64,000 bases of DNA, from assembly GCA_963383645.1 (NCBI GenBank), contig OY726564.1:111701040-111765039 (forward strand). The letters run 5' to 3'. The notes beneath the pieces are model-generated. The model was not told the origin of the DNA. It made no database searches and saw nothing but the letters and a program-made list of their open reading frames with translations. Below are positions 34,178-45,885 of this stretch, one piece after another. The position numbers and the translations under genes are program-made. The stretch's first letter is position 1. Every line of letters begins with the position of its first letter. The stretch comes from Muscardinus avellanarius (taxonomy: Eukaryota > Chordata > Mammalia > Rodentia > Gliridae).

Positions 34178-35951
34178 AGTCATAGAAGAGTCTAGAGTTC
34201 AGAAAGATACACTTGAAAACCAGACAGGCAGAGTAGGAGGCGAAATGCAGACCACAGATGAACACTGGATGCTGCCTGACAACATAGTACACTGCCTCAT
34301 AGATGCTACCTTACAGAGAGGTGACACACTTTTTTTTTTCACAGAGCATATAAAATTAGTTATAAAATTTATTGCTAGTAATGAAATTTATTACTGGTTA
34401 TTACCACTCAATTATGAGGCTCCTAGCTATATTTGCAGCCTATTAAAATATGCCATGCACGTTTTATAGAAATACTTGAAAAATACTGCTGGAAAACGGA
34501 TATGTAAGCTCTCATTCAGGCCTTCACTGATCTCAAAGCACTTGCTGAAGTCTTATGTATATAGGCATAAAAATTAATTTTACATAAAGCCAAGTATAAA
34601 ATCAGTATCTTCTTAATTAAAAATAATTTTATTTTCACACATGTAAAAGTGTCCCTGCTGCTACGACGTCAATGCCAGGCACAAAATATATGTCATAACT
34701 ATGAAGATACTGGCAGAGAAAAGCAATGTCCCGGTGTCCAGGACCACTCCGCCACCTTAGGACTTCGAGAACTGAGTTTGAAAACAGTGCCACGGGACGT
34801 AAACACCAGATAATCACGTGCAGTACTACGACCTGTCAGTCAACACTGAAATAACCCTACACTGAAAACCTACTCCACGCTTCCTTTTATTTTCTATACA
34901 GAAATGAGACATGAAACTACCAGGCTTAGCTCATCGCTCATGACGATACAATATGTAAATATCATCGCAGTGGCCATAACCAAGCAGAGTAAGCCTAAAA
35001 GGCTTAGAAGCATGGCCGATGCTATTAGATTTTGGACAGTGCCACTGGAGCTTATACAGTCGTTTGCTTTCGTAGCCTGGCTGCCTTCAAACAGATGGAC
35101 TGGCTGCCGAGGTCTGCAGCCTCGCCGGTCTGATCTGGTCTTATCTTTTGGCACTGTATCTCACCCCAAACGATATTTTCATTAGAATACCCTGAGATGA
35201 TATGCTTGACTGTGATTCTTCAGCACACCTGCAGCTCTGGCACACACGCATCACCAACCCTTACATCCAGGGAGGAGGGGACCCTGCCGCAGATCCCGTG
35301 TAGCAAGGGGCCCCCCGCGTCACACACAAGCCAAATTAAGCATCCTAAGATCTGGCCCTCAGCGCACGGCAGTGTGGCCTGAAGTCCTGCCGTCTGCTCT
35401 GGAAGTCTGCTCTCAGAGATCCGGGGAACCAGGTCTTCCCATCACCCACCCTGGGTCCCCAGTGTGTCAGACACTGGCCTCGCGCATCGTGTCCCTGATG
35501 CAATGAAAGCACTGAGATAAGAGGCACATTAATTAACTCGTCAATCCTTCCCTCAGGCATCCGGAGTATAGTAAACCCTGCTTCACCTGAAGCCTATCAG
35601 ATCCCAAGAGGGCTTCGTGTTTTAATTTGTGGTTCTGGGGGTACTCACACAGTAAAGTGGTATTTTCAAGAGTTACACGTGGTGGCCGGCGAGTATTTTG
35701 GAGAATCAAGGAATTCATAAATCTCTGGGTTCTGTCTTTTACTTTGATCGATAATATGAGAAGCAAAATAACCTGAGATTATAGCTTTAAAGCTCTATAA
35801 TTATTTTCATTTATATATTTACGAAAGCATATTCACACTTTAGCTAAGATATTCAATTGGTCAGGGATTTTAACAAATTTAATATATTTAAATTTTAAAT
35901 AGTCTAGGCATAATTATCAGAGAATTTAATCATTTAGAGTCAGATTTTTTT
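34178..35951. other. Unassigned intronic sequence
   Basis: No gene supported in this SINE-free stretch. At 34894-35185 both strands stay open for about 85-93 codons; neither product is recognisable. Confidence 0.4.
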
Positions 35952-36165
35952 TTTGGTGGTAGTACCAGGTATGCAACCCAGGGGAATTGTACCTCTAAGC
36001 TACACCCCCAGCCCTATTTTTCAGTCTTTTTTTAAATTTTTGAAACAGGGTCTCACTGAGTTGTGAAGGGCCTTTCTAAGTAGCTGAAGCTGTCTGCGAA
36101 CTGCGATCCTCCAGTCTCTGCCTCCCGAATGCTGGGATTATAAGCGTGCGCCACCACGCCCAGCC
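35952..36165 (-). mobile_element. B1-dID SINE, old
   Basis: GGTGGTAGTACCAGGTATGCAACCC to CGCCACCACGCCCAGCC. Confidence 0.87.
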
Positions 36166-36284
36166 TTAGAATCAGACTCTTAGAAAGTAGAAAGTCTATA
36201 GGCCAGATCTTTTCTTACACAGAACACTGAGAATGTTGTTGAGAAGTTCTCTTCAGGGAGTCTTATGAATCCACAAGCTGGGGT

Positions 36285-36378
36285 TAACGCTCACATATCC
36301 AAGGTCTCTCTGCTAACCACTGCTGGAGCCCAAACCAGAGTTCGCACCCCCTGACTCCTAGCCTAGACGCTTTCAAGG
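36285..36378 (+). mobile_element. MIR remnant
   Basis: CAAGGTCTCTCTGCTAACC then GAGTTCGCACCCCCTGACTCC resembles the 3' part of MIR (clotting of 'caaggtcacacagct' and 'ctgactcc' landmarks). Confidence 0.5.
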
Positions 36379-36549
36379 TTCACTTAGAAAGGTTTACAGA
36401 ATTCTTGCTATGCCGAGTATTTAGTCTATAGTTGTAATCGTACCTTGTTCCTAATTCACATACTACTGTGTATGGCTAAAGACTTGATCTGTTTTGATGT
36501 GCCATAAAGCCTTATATGACATGTCTTTTTCTTTTTTCTTTTTTTTTCT

Positions 36550-36748
36550 TTTGGTACTGGGGGTTAACTCAGGGGCATTCTACCTCTGAGCTACACCCCC
36601 AGCCCTGCTTTATTTTTTTATTTTGAAGTAAGGTCTTGCTAAGTTGCTGAGGGGCTCGCTAAATTGCTGAGGCTGGCCTCTAATCTATAATCCTCCTGTC
36701 TTGTCTCCCAAGTACTAAGATAACAGACATACACACCATGTCTGACAC
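36550..36748 (-). mobile_element. B1-dID SINE, old
   Basis: GTACTGGGGGTTAACTCAGGGG to CACACCATGTCTGAC. Confidence 0.85.
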
Positions 36749-36899
36749 ATAACATATTTTAAAAGTGCTTAAAATCCTAGTTGAGAAAATAAACTAGCTC
36801 ACACAAACTAACAGGACAATGATCTGAAGTTAAAACATCAACAAAGCTAAAATAATACTTTACAAAGTGAATATATAATTCCCAAGAACAGTTGTATAC

Positions 36900-36983
36900 G
36901 TGTATCCATTTAATATAATATTTATTAATTATCTAATATATGTGAGGACTACCTTAGACACTGAGGATCTAAAATTATTTTTA
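36900..36983 (+). mobile_element. Possible L2/MIR remnant
   Basis: TATTTATTAATTATCTAATATATGTGAGG...CTTAGACACTGAGG has the layout of the 'tttattgagcacctactatgtgcc' block. Weak. Confidence 0.35.
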
Positions 36984-37180
36984 GCCGGGCGTGGTGGCGC
37001 ACGCTTGTAATCCCCGCGCTTGGGAGGCAGAGACAGGAGGATCGTGCAGGTTCGAAGCCAGCCACGCGCGCTGGCTTAGGAGACCCTGTTTCCAAAAATG
37101 AAAATGTAAAAATAGGTCTGGGAGTGTAGCCCGGAGGTAGAAGGGCTTCCAGGAACCCCAGTACCACCACCAAAAAAAAA
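36984..37180 (+). mobile_element. B1-dID SINE, young subfamily
   Basis: GCCGGGCGTGGTGGCGCACGC to AGTACCACCACC plus A tail. The inverted repeat has the longer loop (AGCCAGC...GCGCGCTGGCT). Confidence 0.93.
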
Positions 37181-37258
37181 ATATATATTTTTAAATAGAT
37201 TTGAGGTTAGTGACAATGAGGGAGACGGCACAAACACAAGAAGAAAAGGAGATGACAA

Positions 37259-37442
37259 AGCCGGGCATGGTGGCCACACTTGCAATCCCAGCATTCGGGA
37301 GGCGGAGACCAGAGGATCGCAGTTCACAGACAGCCTCAGCTACTTAGTGAGGCCCTTCGCAATCTGTGAGACCATGCTTCAAAATTAAAGAATGAAGAAC
37401 AGGGCTGGGAGTGTAGCTCAGAGGTTGAATGCCCCTGGGTTC
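37259..37442 (+). mobile_element. B1-dID SINE, old
   Basis: GCCGGGCATGGTGGCCACAC to GCCCCTGGGTTCC. Confidence 0.87.
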
Positions 37443-37468
37443 CATATCCACACCCACACCCGCACAAA

Positions 37469-37528
37469 ATAGAGCTGAGGTCTAGCTCAGAGGTAGAATG
37501 CTCCTGAATTCAATCCCCAGTATCAATA
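37469..37528 (+). mobile_element. Extra ID-derived monomer
   Basis: AGAGCTGAGGTCTAGCTCAGAGG to CAATCCCCAGTATC, a second ID half after the dimer. Confidence 0.82.
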
Positions 37529-37540
37529 AAAGTTTGAAAA

Positions 37541-37750
37541 CGTGTGTGTGTGTGTGTTACTGTAGATGGAACCAAGGGGCATGGTACCTCCGAGCTACAC
37601 CCCAGCCCTAGGTTTTAGTCTTTTTACTTTTGAAACAGGGTCTCACTGAATTGCAAAGAGCCTTAGTAGAAGAGGCTGTCCTCGAACACAATCCTCTTGT
37701 CTCAGCCTCCAACATGCTGGGATTACAAGCATGTGCCACCACGCCCAGCT
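37541..37750 (-). mobile_element. B1-dID SINE, old, (TG)n tail
   Basis: (GT)n at 37541-37557, then TACTGTAGATGGAACCAAGGGG to CACCACGCCCAGCT. TGAAAAC flanks it on both sides. Confidence 0.85.
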
Positions 37751-38545
37751 GAAAACTTTTACAATTTAATAATCACATAGTAATGTGAGGCTAATCATGC
37801 TAGCCTCGTGTCTAAGAATTCATGGTCTGTCCAAAAACTGGCTGTCAACTAGCAAAAGGAGCATCTGAGAGAGGAACCATCCTAAGGAAAGAAAGAGCCT
37901 TAAGTAGCTTACAACAGGAAGCCCACCGAGGCGTCCCGCCGCCTGGATGCTCTTGACCCTGCACTATGTCAACCTCCCACTTCTAACTTAGATTGGTCCA
38001 GAATTCTGAACGGTAGATACTAGACCAAAAAGAAGGAAATAAGATCTGCTTGAACGTTTTCTTTGGGTGCTTGGTGTACAAAGCAGGAAAGCTCTGGAGT
38101 CAGTGTACTGGATTATAACAAATCATCTTTGTTGGGTGGTAAGAGCTGGATTTTCACCAAGGTAACAGAGAGAGCCTAGGCTTCTGCAGAGCTCCAGAAA
38201 AGCAGCAGGCCCCTGGCGAGAGGAATTGCGCGCAGTGGAAGAGTGCCCACGTGATCGAGGAAGTGCTCCCAGCAGCAGCATTGGTGGCAGCGGCCCCTGG
38301 AAGGCAGAGGTGGCACCGCCATATTAACGCGGCAGCAAAGGCACAGGGCAGAGCGCGGGGGGCAGACAGCGCCAGCAACTGGTCCACAAGCAATGCAGAG
38401 AATTCTGACAGGTCAGAATGAGAAAAATACCGAATGTCATGTGGTATCCCTGCACCATAGCTTGCCCACTATGTTTAGGAAACACAATTTAGGGGGCTGA
38501 AAGTAAGAGAGGGAAGAGCTGGGGGGTTGTTTGTTTCCAAGGAAG
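37751..38545. other. Unassigned intronic sequence
   Basis: No gene supported. 38210-38390 is GC-rich with several CpG and GCGCGC. Confidence 0.45.
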
Positions 38546-38756
38546 CCATGAGCTGGAAGCATTGCCATGAGCTTGTAACCCTAGTACTCAGGAGGCCAAG
38601 ACAGGATCACAGGTTTGAGGCTGACCCTGATCAGTAACTTACCAAGACCCTCGGTGACTTGGGAAGACTCTGTCTCAAAATAAGAATGAAATAAAATAAA
38701 AAAGGGTTGGGGGTGTAGCTCAGAGGTAGAATGCTCCTGGGTTCAATCCCTCCTTG
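38546..38756 (+). mobile_element. B1-dID SINE, old
   Basis: AGCTGGAAGCATTGCCATGAGC to GGGTTCAATCCC. Confidence 0.82.
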
Positions 38757-38910
38757 AGTGGGGAGGGACAGAGGGATGAAGGGAGGGAGAGGGGAGAGAG
38801 AGAAGAAAGAAGAGGAAGAAGAGGAAGAAGAAGAGGAAGAGGAAGAAGAAGGAGAAGGAGAAGGAGAAGGAGAAGGAGAAGAAGAAGACGACGACGACGA
38901 CGACCACCAT
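38757..38910. repeat. (GGA)n(GAA)n(GAC)n purine-rich repeat
   Basis: GGGA, GAAGAG, GGAGAA and finally GACGAC units in the tail of the SINE. It reads as poly-acid or poly-Arg in different frames and is not a gene. Confidence 0.92.
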
Positions 38911-40149
38911 CACCAGAACAAGGAAGCACGATGGGAGGTCAATTTTGTCAATATAGAGGCAGTTAATTTGCTAGTATTATAATTTCTATTGTGAGAAATT
39001 CCTTTCTTAGCATAGTTTTGTGGACCATGAATAATTATCTTTCGCCAACTATCGGAAGAGTCTTTCGCATAAAACAAACACGAGTGACATTCTTCTGACT
39101 TCATGACAAAATTCAGAAGCCAAACCCTTTGTCACAAATGATTATGTATTTTTCTTTTATCATCATAGTTCTTGATTAGACTTAGAACGCGTTTATCATT
39201 CAGCTAAAGTGCATCTTGTATTTTTCTGGCTTAATATCAACAACTAGAGAGCAAGACATTGGGCAGACATTTAAGATAACTTCATTCACTCATGCCACAG
39301 AGTTAAAGGAATATTAATCTCCATTTCAAATCTCAACTAAATACCCCGGAAATGGTCCTGAGTAGCATGGTTCTTGATGCTGAATTTTTCAAACTGTTCA
39401 TGGCTCATTTCATAGATCAAGAGCTACAAGTCCCTTCACACAGGGTACAGATTTTCACAAACATGGCGCTGTTCAAGCGGCTCCCCTGGAAATTAAATTA
39501 ACACAGCCCATTCGATCTCCAACATGTTCGCATTTAGTCACGTCTATTTTTTTTTTTTTTTTTTAGCAAAACAGCAAAAACTCGATTTCATGGTAAGTTA
39601 TAGAATCCTTCTAGAGACTGAATAGAAACTGTAGAATTTCGGTCTTAACATTCTAGTGGGGATTGGATAAGTAGATAAAATAGGCAGGTATGATATACCT
39701 TACATAGAAAAGGAATAATACTATCACATCACTCTCCTGTAAGTCTATGTAAAGAAACTATCTATTAGAAATACAGATCACAATAAAGACCTGTGGTAAC
39801 AGAACATGGAGTCGCTCTTCACTCATGATACACGTGCCAACTAAGGCAATAGTTAGGGGTAAACTTTCTCTTAGGCTTAAACTTTGTTAATGAAAACAAA
39901 GCACCATATATTTGCTTTTATTTCTAGTTTAAAATATTATTGTGCAAAAAAGGGTCGATAATTTGTTCTTAGATTCTGTCCAATCTGCCAAATTTTCTAC
40001 TTTTTCTAATTTGTGACTACGCTAACCTCACACTGAAACTTAATTAGTATCAGCAAATCAAGATTTGGTTTCTCTTTCTAAATGTCTGTTTTGTATGTTT
40101 CCATGCTAGTTCATTATTTGGGGGGAAAGTCAGCTTAATCCATCATGAC
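38911..40149. other. Unassigned AT-rich sequence
   Basis: No gene or named repeat. A T-run is at about 39549-39564. Confidence 0.45.
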
Positions 40150-40159
40150 AACATTCTTA

Positions 40160-40162
<3 letters not shown>

Positions 40163-40206
<44 letters not shown>

Positions 40207-40403
40207 TACTGGGGGTGGAACCCAGAGGCTTTCTACCTCCGGGCTACACTCCCAAACCCATTTTATATTTTATTTGGAAACAGGGTCTCACTAAGTTGCT
40301 GAGAGCCTCGCTAAGTAGCTGAGGCTGGCTTCGAACCTGTGCGATCCTCCTGTCTCAGCCTCCCAAGCACTGGGATTACAAGCGTGCGCCACCACGCCCG
40401 GCT
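40163..40403 (-). mobile_element. B1-dID SINE, intermediate, (TG)n tail, with TSD
   Basis: (TG)n at 40163-40205, then GGTACTGGGGGTGGAACCC to CACCACGCCCGGCT. AACATTCTTAACT flanks the whole unit, TG tract included, at 40150-40162 and 40404-40416. Confidence 0.93.
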
Positions 40404-40416
40404 AACATTCTTAACT

Positions 40417-42014
40417 TTTAAGTAGGAGAATGAAACAACGGTAGAAGCAAAATCCAGCTTTTGAGGCGAGTTAGCCTGGCTGGGGAGCAGCGCTGGCACA
40501 GTCATGGCTAATCTGTGTATCAGCTCAGAGGCACGTCAGTCCCTAACTAACGCCGTATTCTAGGATGCCCTCAAATTCAAGGAGGGCCAGACATTGCCAA
40601 GCGGAGGCACGAATAAAAACTCATTACCTCTACAAAATGAGCTCCGGTTCACCTCTTTGTATATAAAAGACAACGTTACTATCTACGTCTCTGATGCAGG
40701 CAAATTTACACTGACTGTGCACATGTGAAATTACTGTTTTTCCTAGGTGGAAATTGAAGGGACTAGAATGTAAGTGTCTGAAGTAAGCTTGCAAAGTCAG
40801 CCTCAGTTTCGGACGGACGGCCGCTCCCTGGGGGGCTGCTCCATCAACAGGTGTCTACCCGGGAGACATGGAGATGCTGAGCCGGCACATTGGGAGGAAC
40901 CTGCCGATGAGCTTGCGGTCCCGTGCTAGGGAGCGAGCATCATGAGGGCCACGGCTGCACGTGGACTTGGCCAGCCAGCCAGAGCCGAAACATGATGACA
41001 CACAAGACACGTCCAGGCGGACATTCTCAGAACGCCAGAGAACGCTCTGCCCCTGCAGACTGGACACGAGGCCAGGGCTCTTCCCCGGCGGCAGCTCATC
41101 TATGGCACCAGGGTCCCCTCCAGGCTTCAAGGGGTGAGACCTGTGGCCAGTGACGATTCTCAGTGAGAGCAGCTGAGAGGTTTCAGAAACTGGAACTGAA
41201 TGAACTTTTGCCTCCTCCAGCATAGTGGGCGACTGCGATGTTCCTGTTTTGTACCAACCTAACAGCTTTAGAAAACACTGCAGGTTGGGATGTAACTCAA
41301 TTGACACAGTCGGTGTCTTAGGAATGGCTCCCTGGGAACTTGAGCAGGGCAGGAAGCTTACGGTGAGGAATTCTCTCTGTATGCCTCTGGGGTGTGGACC
41401 CTCCCCAGGGCTGAGGCGCTTCTAGCAAGAGTTCACAGAATAATCTTCAAGCTGCTGAGTGGAAGGGCCTGTAAAACGGATCCAAAGCTCAGGCTTCGGA
41501 GCCCCACATCCTGGTTATCTGAGAGCTGGGAATATCCAATTCTAGTAAACACTGCCAGCGAATCTGATGTGAACGGCCCACCATTTATACATCTGGGAAA
41601 AGCTGGATGCACGGTTTATGGGATTAATTCAGATCAGAGAGAAGACCTGATTCACAACTAGAAAAATACAGGCAACAATAGGAGACCTTCTGACATATGG
41701 TTATTAAAATGATTTCCCTTTTAACGATATATCCACACCCAGGTATCTATCCAAATGCAAAGATCTGAGACTCTTATTTGAGACAACAAATGAAAGCCAT
41801 ACTCAGCTGACATTTAGCAATTTGTGACCGGCTGTTATTCAGCCACAGCTGTACTTTTCCAATATTAGATAAAAAGACATGAGCATAAATAAACACAGGC
41901 AAGCATATGATTGAGACAGTTATACCAAACATATACTTGCTGTTACTAGATTTTTATATAAAACATTTTACTAATAACATTCTGAGTGTTAGAGGGGAAA
42001 AAAAATCACAAACT
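40417..42014. other. Unassigned intronic sequence
   Basis: No gene supported. The longest frame (minus, 40855-41307, 150 codons) is not recognisable. 41690-41890 has a faint L1 3' look (CACACCCAGGTATCTATCC). Confidence 0.4.
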
Positions 42015-42214
42015 GGGCTTGGTGGTGCACGTCTATAATCCCAGTGCTTGGGAAGCTGAGACAGGAGGATCACAGGTTCGAGGACAGCCTCTGCAACTTA
42101 GTGAGACTCTTGGCAACCTAGCGAGACCCTGCCTCAAAATAAAAAATAAAAATGGCTGAGGGTATAGCATGGAAACTGAATGTCACTGGGTTCAATCCCT
42201 AGTACCCTCTCACC
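42015..42214 (+). mobile_element. B1-dID SINE, old
   Basis: ACTGGGCTTGGTGGTGCACG to CAATCCCTAGTACC. Confidence 0.87.
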
Positions 42215-42255
42215 CCCCCAAAAAGATTTCCAAAATAGAAAGCATATTCTATTCT

Positions 42256-42475
42256 TTTTTTTTTTTTTTTTTTGCGGTATTGAGGGTGGAACCCAGGGGC
42301 ATTCTCCTCCGAGTGACACCCCCAGCCCTATTTTTTATTCTTTATTTTGAAACAGAGTCTCACTGAGTTGCAAAGGGCCTCACTAAGTAGTAGCTGAGGC
42401 TGTTGGCAAACCACGATCCTCCTGTCTCAGCCTCCCAAATGCTGGGATTACAAGCGTGCGCCACCACCCCTGGCT
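42256..42475 (-). mobile_element. B1-dID SINE, old
   Basis: Poly-T, GCGGTATTGAGGGTGGAACCC to CGCCACCACCCCTGGCT. Confidence 0.88.
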
Positions 42476-42513
42476 AATATTTCTATTCTTGAAAATAGAA
42501 ATATCCAAGCAAG

Positions 42514-42652
42514 CTGGACATGGTGGCACACCAGGGTCTCAGTGAGATCCTGTTTCAAAATAAAGTAAAACCTAGGGCTGGGGTGTAGCTTGTAGGTAGA
42601 ATGCCTCTGGGTCCCATCCCTAGTATTGCAAAAAAAAAAAAAAAAAAAAAAA

Positions 42653-42654
<2 letters not shown>
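42514..42654 (+). mobile_element. B1-dID SINE, internally deleted
   Basis: AGCTGGACATGGTGGCACACC jumps directly to AGGGTCTCAGTGAGATCCTG, then an ID half and a long A tail. Confidence 0.82.

Positions 42655-42695
<41 letters not shown>
42655..42695. repeat. (GAAA)n microsatellite
   Basis: About ten GAAA units following the poly-A tail. Confidence 0.93.
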
Positions 42696-42697
<2 letters not shown>

Positions 42698-42919
42698 TCA
42701 AACAAAACCCCAATGATTACCAGTATAATCTACTCAAAAGCAAGAATATTCTCCCCATTTTTAGTATAATACTCAACTGTAAAGCCAAGATAGTCAGTCT
42801 GAAATATTCCATGAACATATCTGCCTGTGTGGACACTCTAGGTGGTAGACAGAGTGGTGAACCTGACAGTGTCCTTGACGATGACCTTACCATTGATAGA
42901 GAAGAAAGTTGGTGTAATT

Positions 42920-42963
<44 letters not shown>

Positions 42964-43144
42964 AGTGTCTGCATTTAATATTTCCTTAGACTCTTTAGGG
43001 TAACAATGCCCAATACCAGTCTATGAAACTAACCCCTTTTTGAAATTCATTGTTTGATATTTACACAAATATATCTGTCCATTCTGTCATAGGGAATCTC
43101 TTTAATTTACCTCACCAATAATATTTTGTTGAAGCCCAAAGTAG
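42696..43144. other. Unassigned sequence with (AT)n
   Basis: No gene seen. (AT)n of about 19 units lies at 42922-42960. Confidence 0.6.
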
Positions 43145-43350
43145 CCGGCCGTGGTGGTACACACCTGTAAGCCCAGTCCTTGGGAGGCTGAGACAGGAGG
43201 ATCGCAGGCTTGGAGCCAGCCTCAGCCACATAGCAAGACCTTCAGTAACTTAGCGAGAGCCTGTTTCAAAATAAAAAATAAAATAGGGCTGGGGGTTGTA
43301 GCTCAGAGCTAGAATTTCCCTGCGTTCAATCCCCAGTTCCAAACACATGC
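43145..43350 (+). mobile_element. B1-dID SINE, old
   Basis: GCCGGCCGTGGTGGTACACACC to CAATCCCCAGTTCC. Confidence 0.88.
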
Positions 43351-43539
43351 AAAAAAAGATTAAGTAAAATTATAGATATTATATATTTAATATGAATATG
43401 TGTGTGTTCAAAACACTTGGCATATAATAGCTGTGTTATAAATATCACTTCTCATCTAAGCTGTAGATGATTTTACTCTCTGAGAACCATGAGTAACTGC
43501 TCCCTATTCCCACACTCACCTCCAGACACCAAGCCTGCA

Positions 43540-43771
43540 ATTTTTTTTTTTTTTGTTTTTGGGGGGTTTTTTTGTACTGGGGTGAAACCCAGGGGCTTTC
43601 TACCTCTGGGCTGTACTCCAAGACCTATTTTGTGTTTTATTTGGAAACAGGGTCTCACTAAGCTGCTGAGAGCCTCACTAAGTAGCTGAGGCTGGCTTCG
43701 AACCTGCGCGATCCTCCTGTCTCAGCCTCCCAAGCACAGGGATTACAAGCGTGCGCCACTCTGGCCAGCTA
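43540..43771 (-). mobile_element. B1-dID SINE, intermediate
   Basis: Poly-T, then GTACTGGGGTGAAACCCAGGGGCTTTC to GCCACTCTGGCCAGCT. B1 half undeleted. Confidence 0.88.
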
Positions 43772-44160
43772 CTTTGGGCTTACACACACTTGGCTCCACA
43801 CTGAATTTTGAATGAGGCTGAAAGATACAGCAAAGTAGATGGGAAGCTATTTGGTAATATTAATATCGAAAACTTTGTGGACCCTCTGGGAAGATGATAA
43901 ACCCCTGAAGACCATCTTAAGCTTTCAATAAGAAAATATAGATTTCAGACATGAAAAGTATTATGCTTCATCTACTAAAATTCTGGGCAGATGGTTTATA
44001 AGACTTAAAAATAAAAATGTTTTCACTGTGTCCATCCCTAAGAATAAGTGGCAAAGAAAAAAATCCCCGTGTATATATTTGTGTCTCTGCACATGCATGT
44101 AAAGTGTTTTCAGATCAGGAAAGCCTGAGACAAGGTGTATTTAATTTTGGTAGGGCCGAC
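43772..44160. other. Unassigned intronic sequence
   Basis: No gene or named repeat seen. Confidence 0.5.
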
Positions 44161-44350
44161 AATAACAATTACTGCTGCTGTTGCTGACACTTATTGGGTT
44201 CTTTTGCATGCTGGGTACTGTGACAGGTGACTTACATTCATGAGCTCAGATGCCCCTATAAAGAAGGCACAATTATTAGGAGGGCGAGAATCAGAAATGT
44301 TAGGCACCGTGCCCACAGTACAAAGGTAACAAGAAACAGAATTTTAAAAT
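44161..44350 (+). mobile_element. MIR SINE, ancient
   Basis: ACAATTACTGCTGCTG, CACTTATTGGGTTC, TGCTGGGTACTGTGAC, then GTACAAAGGTAAC follows the order of MIR landmarks from the core to the 3' part. Confidence 0.68.
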
Positions 44351-44437
44351 TTAAATTAGTCTGACTATGGAGTCTAGGCTGAATCTCTGTGTTTTACACT
44401 ATTTAACAAACATTTCACAAAATAATTGAAAATAAAA

Positions 44438-44568
44438 GGGTAGGGTACCATGGTGCACACCTGTAATCCCAGCTACCCGGGAGGCTGGGGCAGGAGGATC
44501 CTGACTTTGAGGTTTGCCTCAGCAACTTAGTGAGAGTACATTTAAAAATAAATCTTAAAAAGGGCTGG
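44438..44568 (+). mobile_element. B1 half of a B1-dID SINE
   Basis: GTACCATGGTGCACACCTG to AATAAATCTTAAAAAGGGCTGGG. Its ID half is interrupted by the next copy. Confidence 0.8.
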
Positions 44569-44738
44569 GAGCTGGGATGGTGCTGAATGCCTATAATCCC
44601 AGTACTTAGGAAGCTGAGATAGAAAAATTGCAAGTTTGAGACCAGCCTCAGCAGCATAGCGGGACCCAGTTTCAAAATAAAAAATGAAAAGAACTTGGGG
44701 TATAGCATGGAGGTAGAACGCTCCTGGGCTCAGTCCAA
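44569..44738 (+). mobile_element. B1-dID SINE, old
   Basis: GAGCTGGGATGGTGCTGAATGCC to CTGGGCTCAGTCC. Confidence 0.83.
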
Positions 44739-44804
44739 GAAAGGAAGGAAGGGAGGGAATGAGGTAGAGAGGGAAGGAGGGAAGAAGGGATGGAGGGGTG
44801 GGAG
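44739..44804. repeat. GGAA/GGGA purine tract
   Basis: Almost pure A/G in the tail position of the preceding SINE. Confidence 0.85.
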
Positions 44805-44855
44805 GCTGGGGTACAGCAGTGACAGAGCACCCCTAGGTTCAATCCCTAGTACCAG
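44805..44855 (+). mobile_element. Extra ID-derived monomer
   Basis: GGCTGGGGTACAGCAGTGACAGAGC to CAATCCCTAGTACC, beyond the purine tail of the dimer. Confidence 0.8.
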
Positions 44856-45594
44856 AAAAAAAAGAATGAGAAAAAGAAAAGGAAAAACTGGGAACTAGAT
44901 TTTAACACATTAGATAAAGTAAAAGATGGGATTACAGCTGTACTTGAAATGTGCTAATTAAATAAAGCCAAGTCGATTCAGAAGAAAGCGTTTTGGTAAG
45001 TTCTGTCCAGCCCTCCCTTGTTTACATCATTATAACAAACATAATAGACAACAAAGAAAATAGCCTCTCCGTCCATCACAGATTCAGGAAGATCACGTAA
45101 ACAACAAGGAAGGACCGAGTTAGCGAGGAGCAACTGGCCCAGCAACTACGTTCAATAAACTGGGTTTCCACGTCCAGCAGAGGTCTGCCCTGACTCAGGA
45201 AGACCTTGGATATGGCAGGCCTGAAAAGCCTGGCTCTAACTTTCTGGCCTCAGACCTCGTGCCCCACAGGCTCGGCCACCTCCCAATGGTGCCCCTCGGA
45301 ATAAGCCTGCGCCACAGACCTTGGGGAACCGTCCACGTCCAACCAGGACAAGAAGAAAAACTACAAAGAGTTGTGCATATAAGGAGAAGGAGCATGTAAC
45401 TGAGCAGGTACAAAAAGACGGAAAAGATGGTAAATATAACTATCAACTGTAATTATCAAATAGAACCATCAACAGTAATTGATTTCTTGGTTGAATAAAT
45501 AGTATGGTATATAAACCAAGAGAAAATGATAATCTTACTTTTTATTACTGGTCATAACACACACAGACTATTATATGCATCTCTAAGCACTGTG

Positions 45595-45596
<2 letters not shown>
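44856..45596. other. Unassigned intronic sequence
   Basis: No gene or named repeat seen. Confidence 0.5.
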
Positions 45597-45647
<51 letters not shown>

Positions 45648-45885
45648 CATTACTGGGGATTGAACCCAGTAGTGTCTTACCTATAAGCTAGGACCTATAA
45701 GCTACAACCTCAGCCTTATTTTATTGCTTTGTTTTTTAGTTTTTGGTGGATTAAAAAAAAAAAAAAACAGGTTCTCACAACGCTACAAAGGACCTTGCTA
45801 AGTTGCTGAGGCCGTCCTCGAACCTGCGATCCTGTCTCAGCCTCCCAAATCCTGGGATTACAATGGTGTACCACCACACCCAGCT
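45597..45885 (-). mobile_element. B1-dID SINE, old, (TG)n tail
   Basis: (TG)n at 45597-45646, then TACTGGGGATTGAACCCAG to CACCACACCCAGCT. The linker contains a 14-A run. Confidence 0.86.

Noticed and set aside
38720..38982. Acid-rich, Arg-rich or Leu-rich frames
   Set aside because: They translate the GGA/GAA/GAC repeat in the tail of a SINE.
40855..41307. 150-codon minus-strand frame
   Set aside because: There is no recognisable domain, codon bias or splice context, so it is not called a gene.
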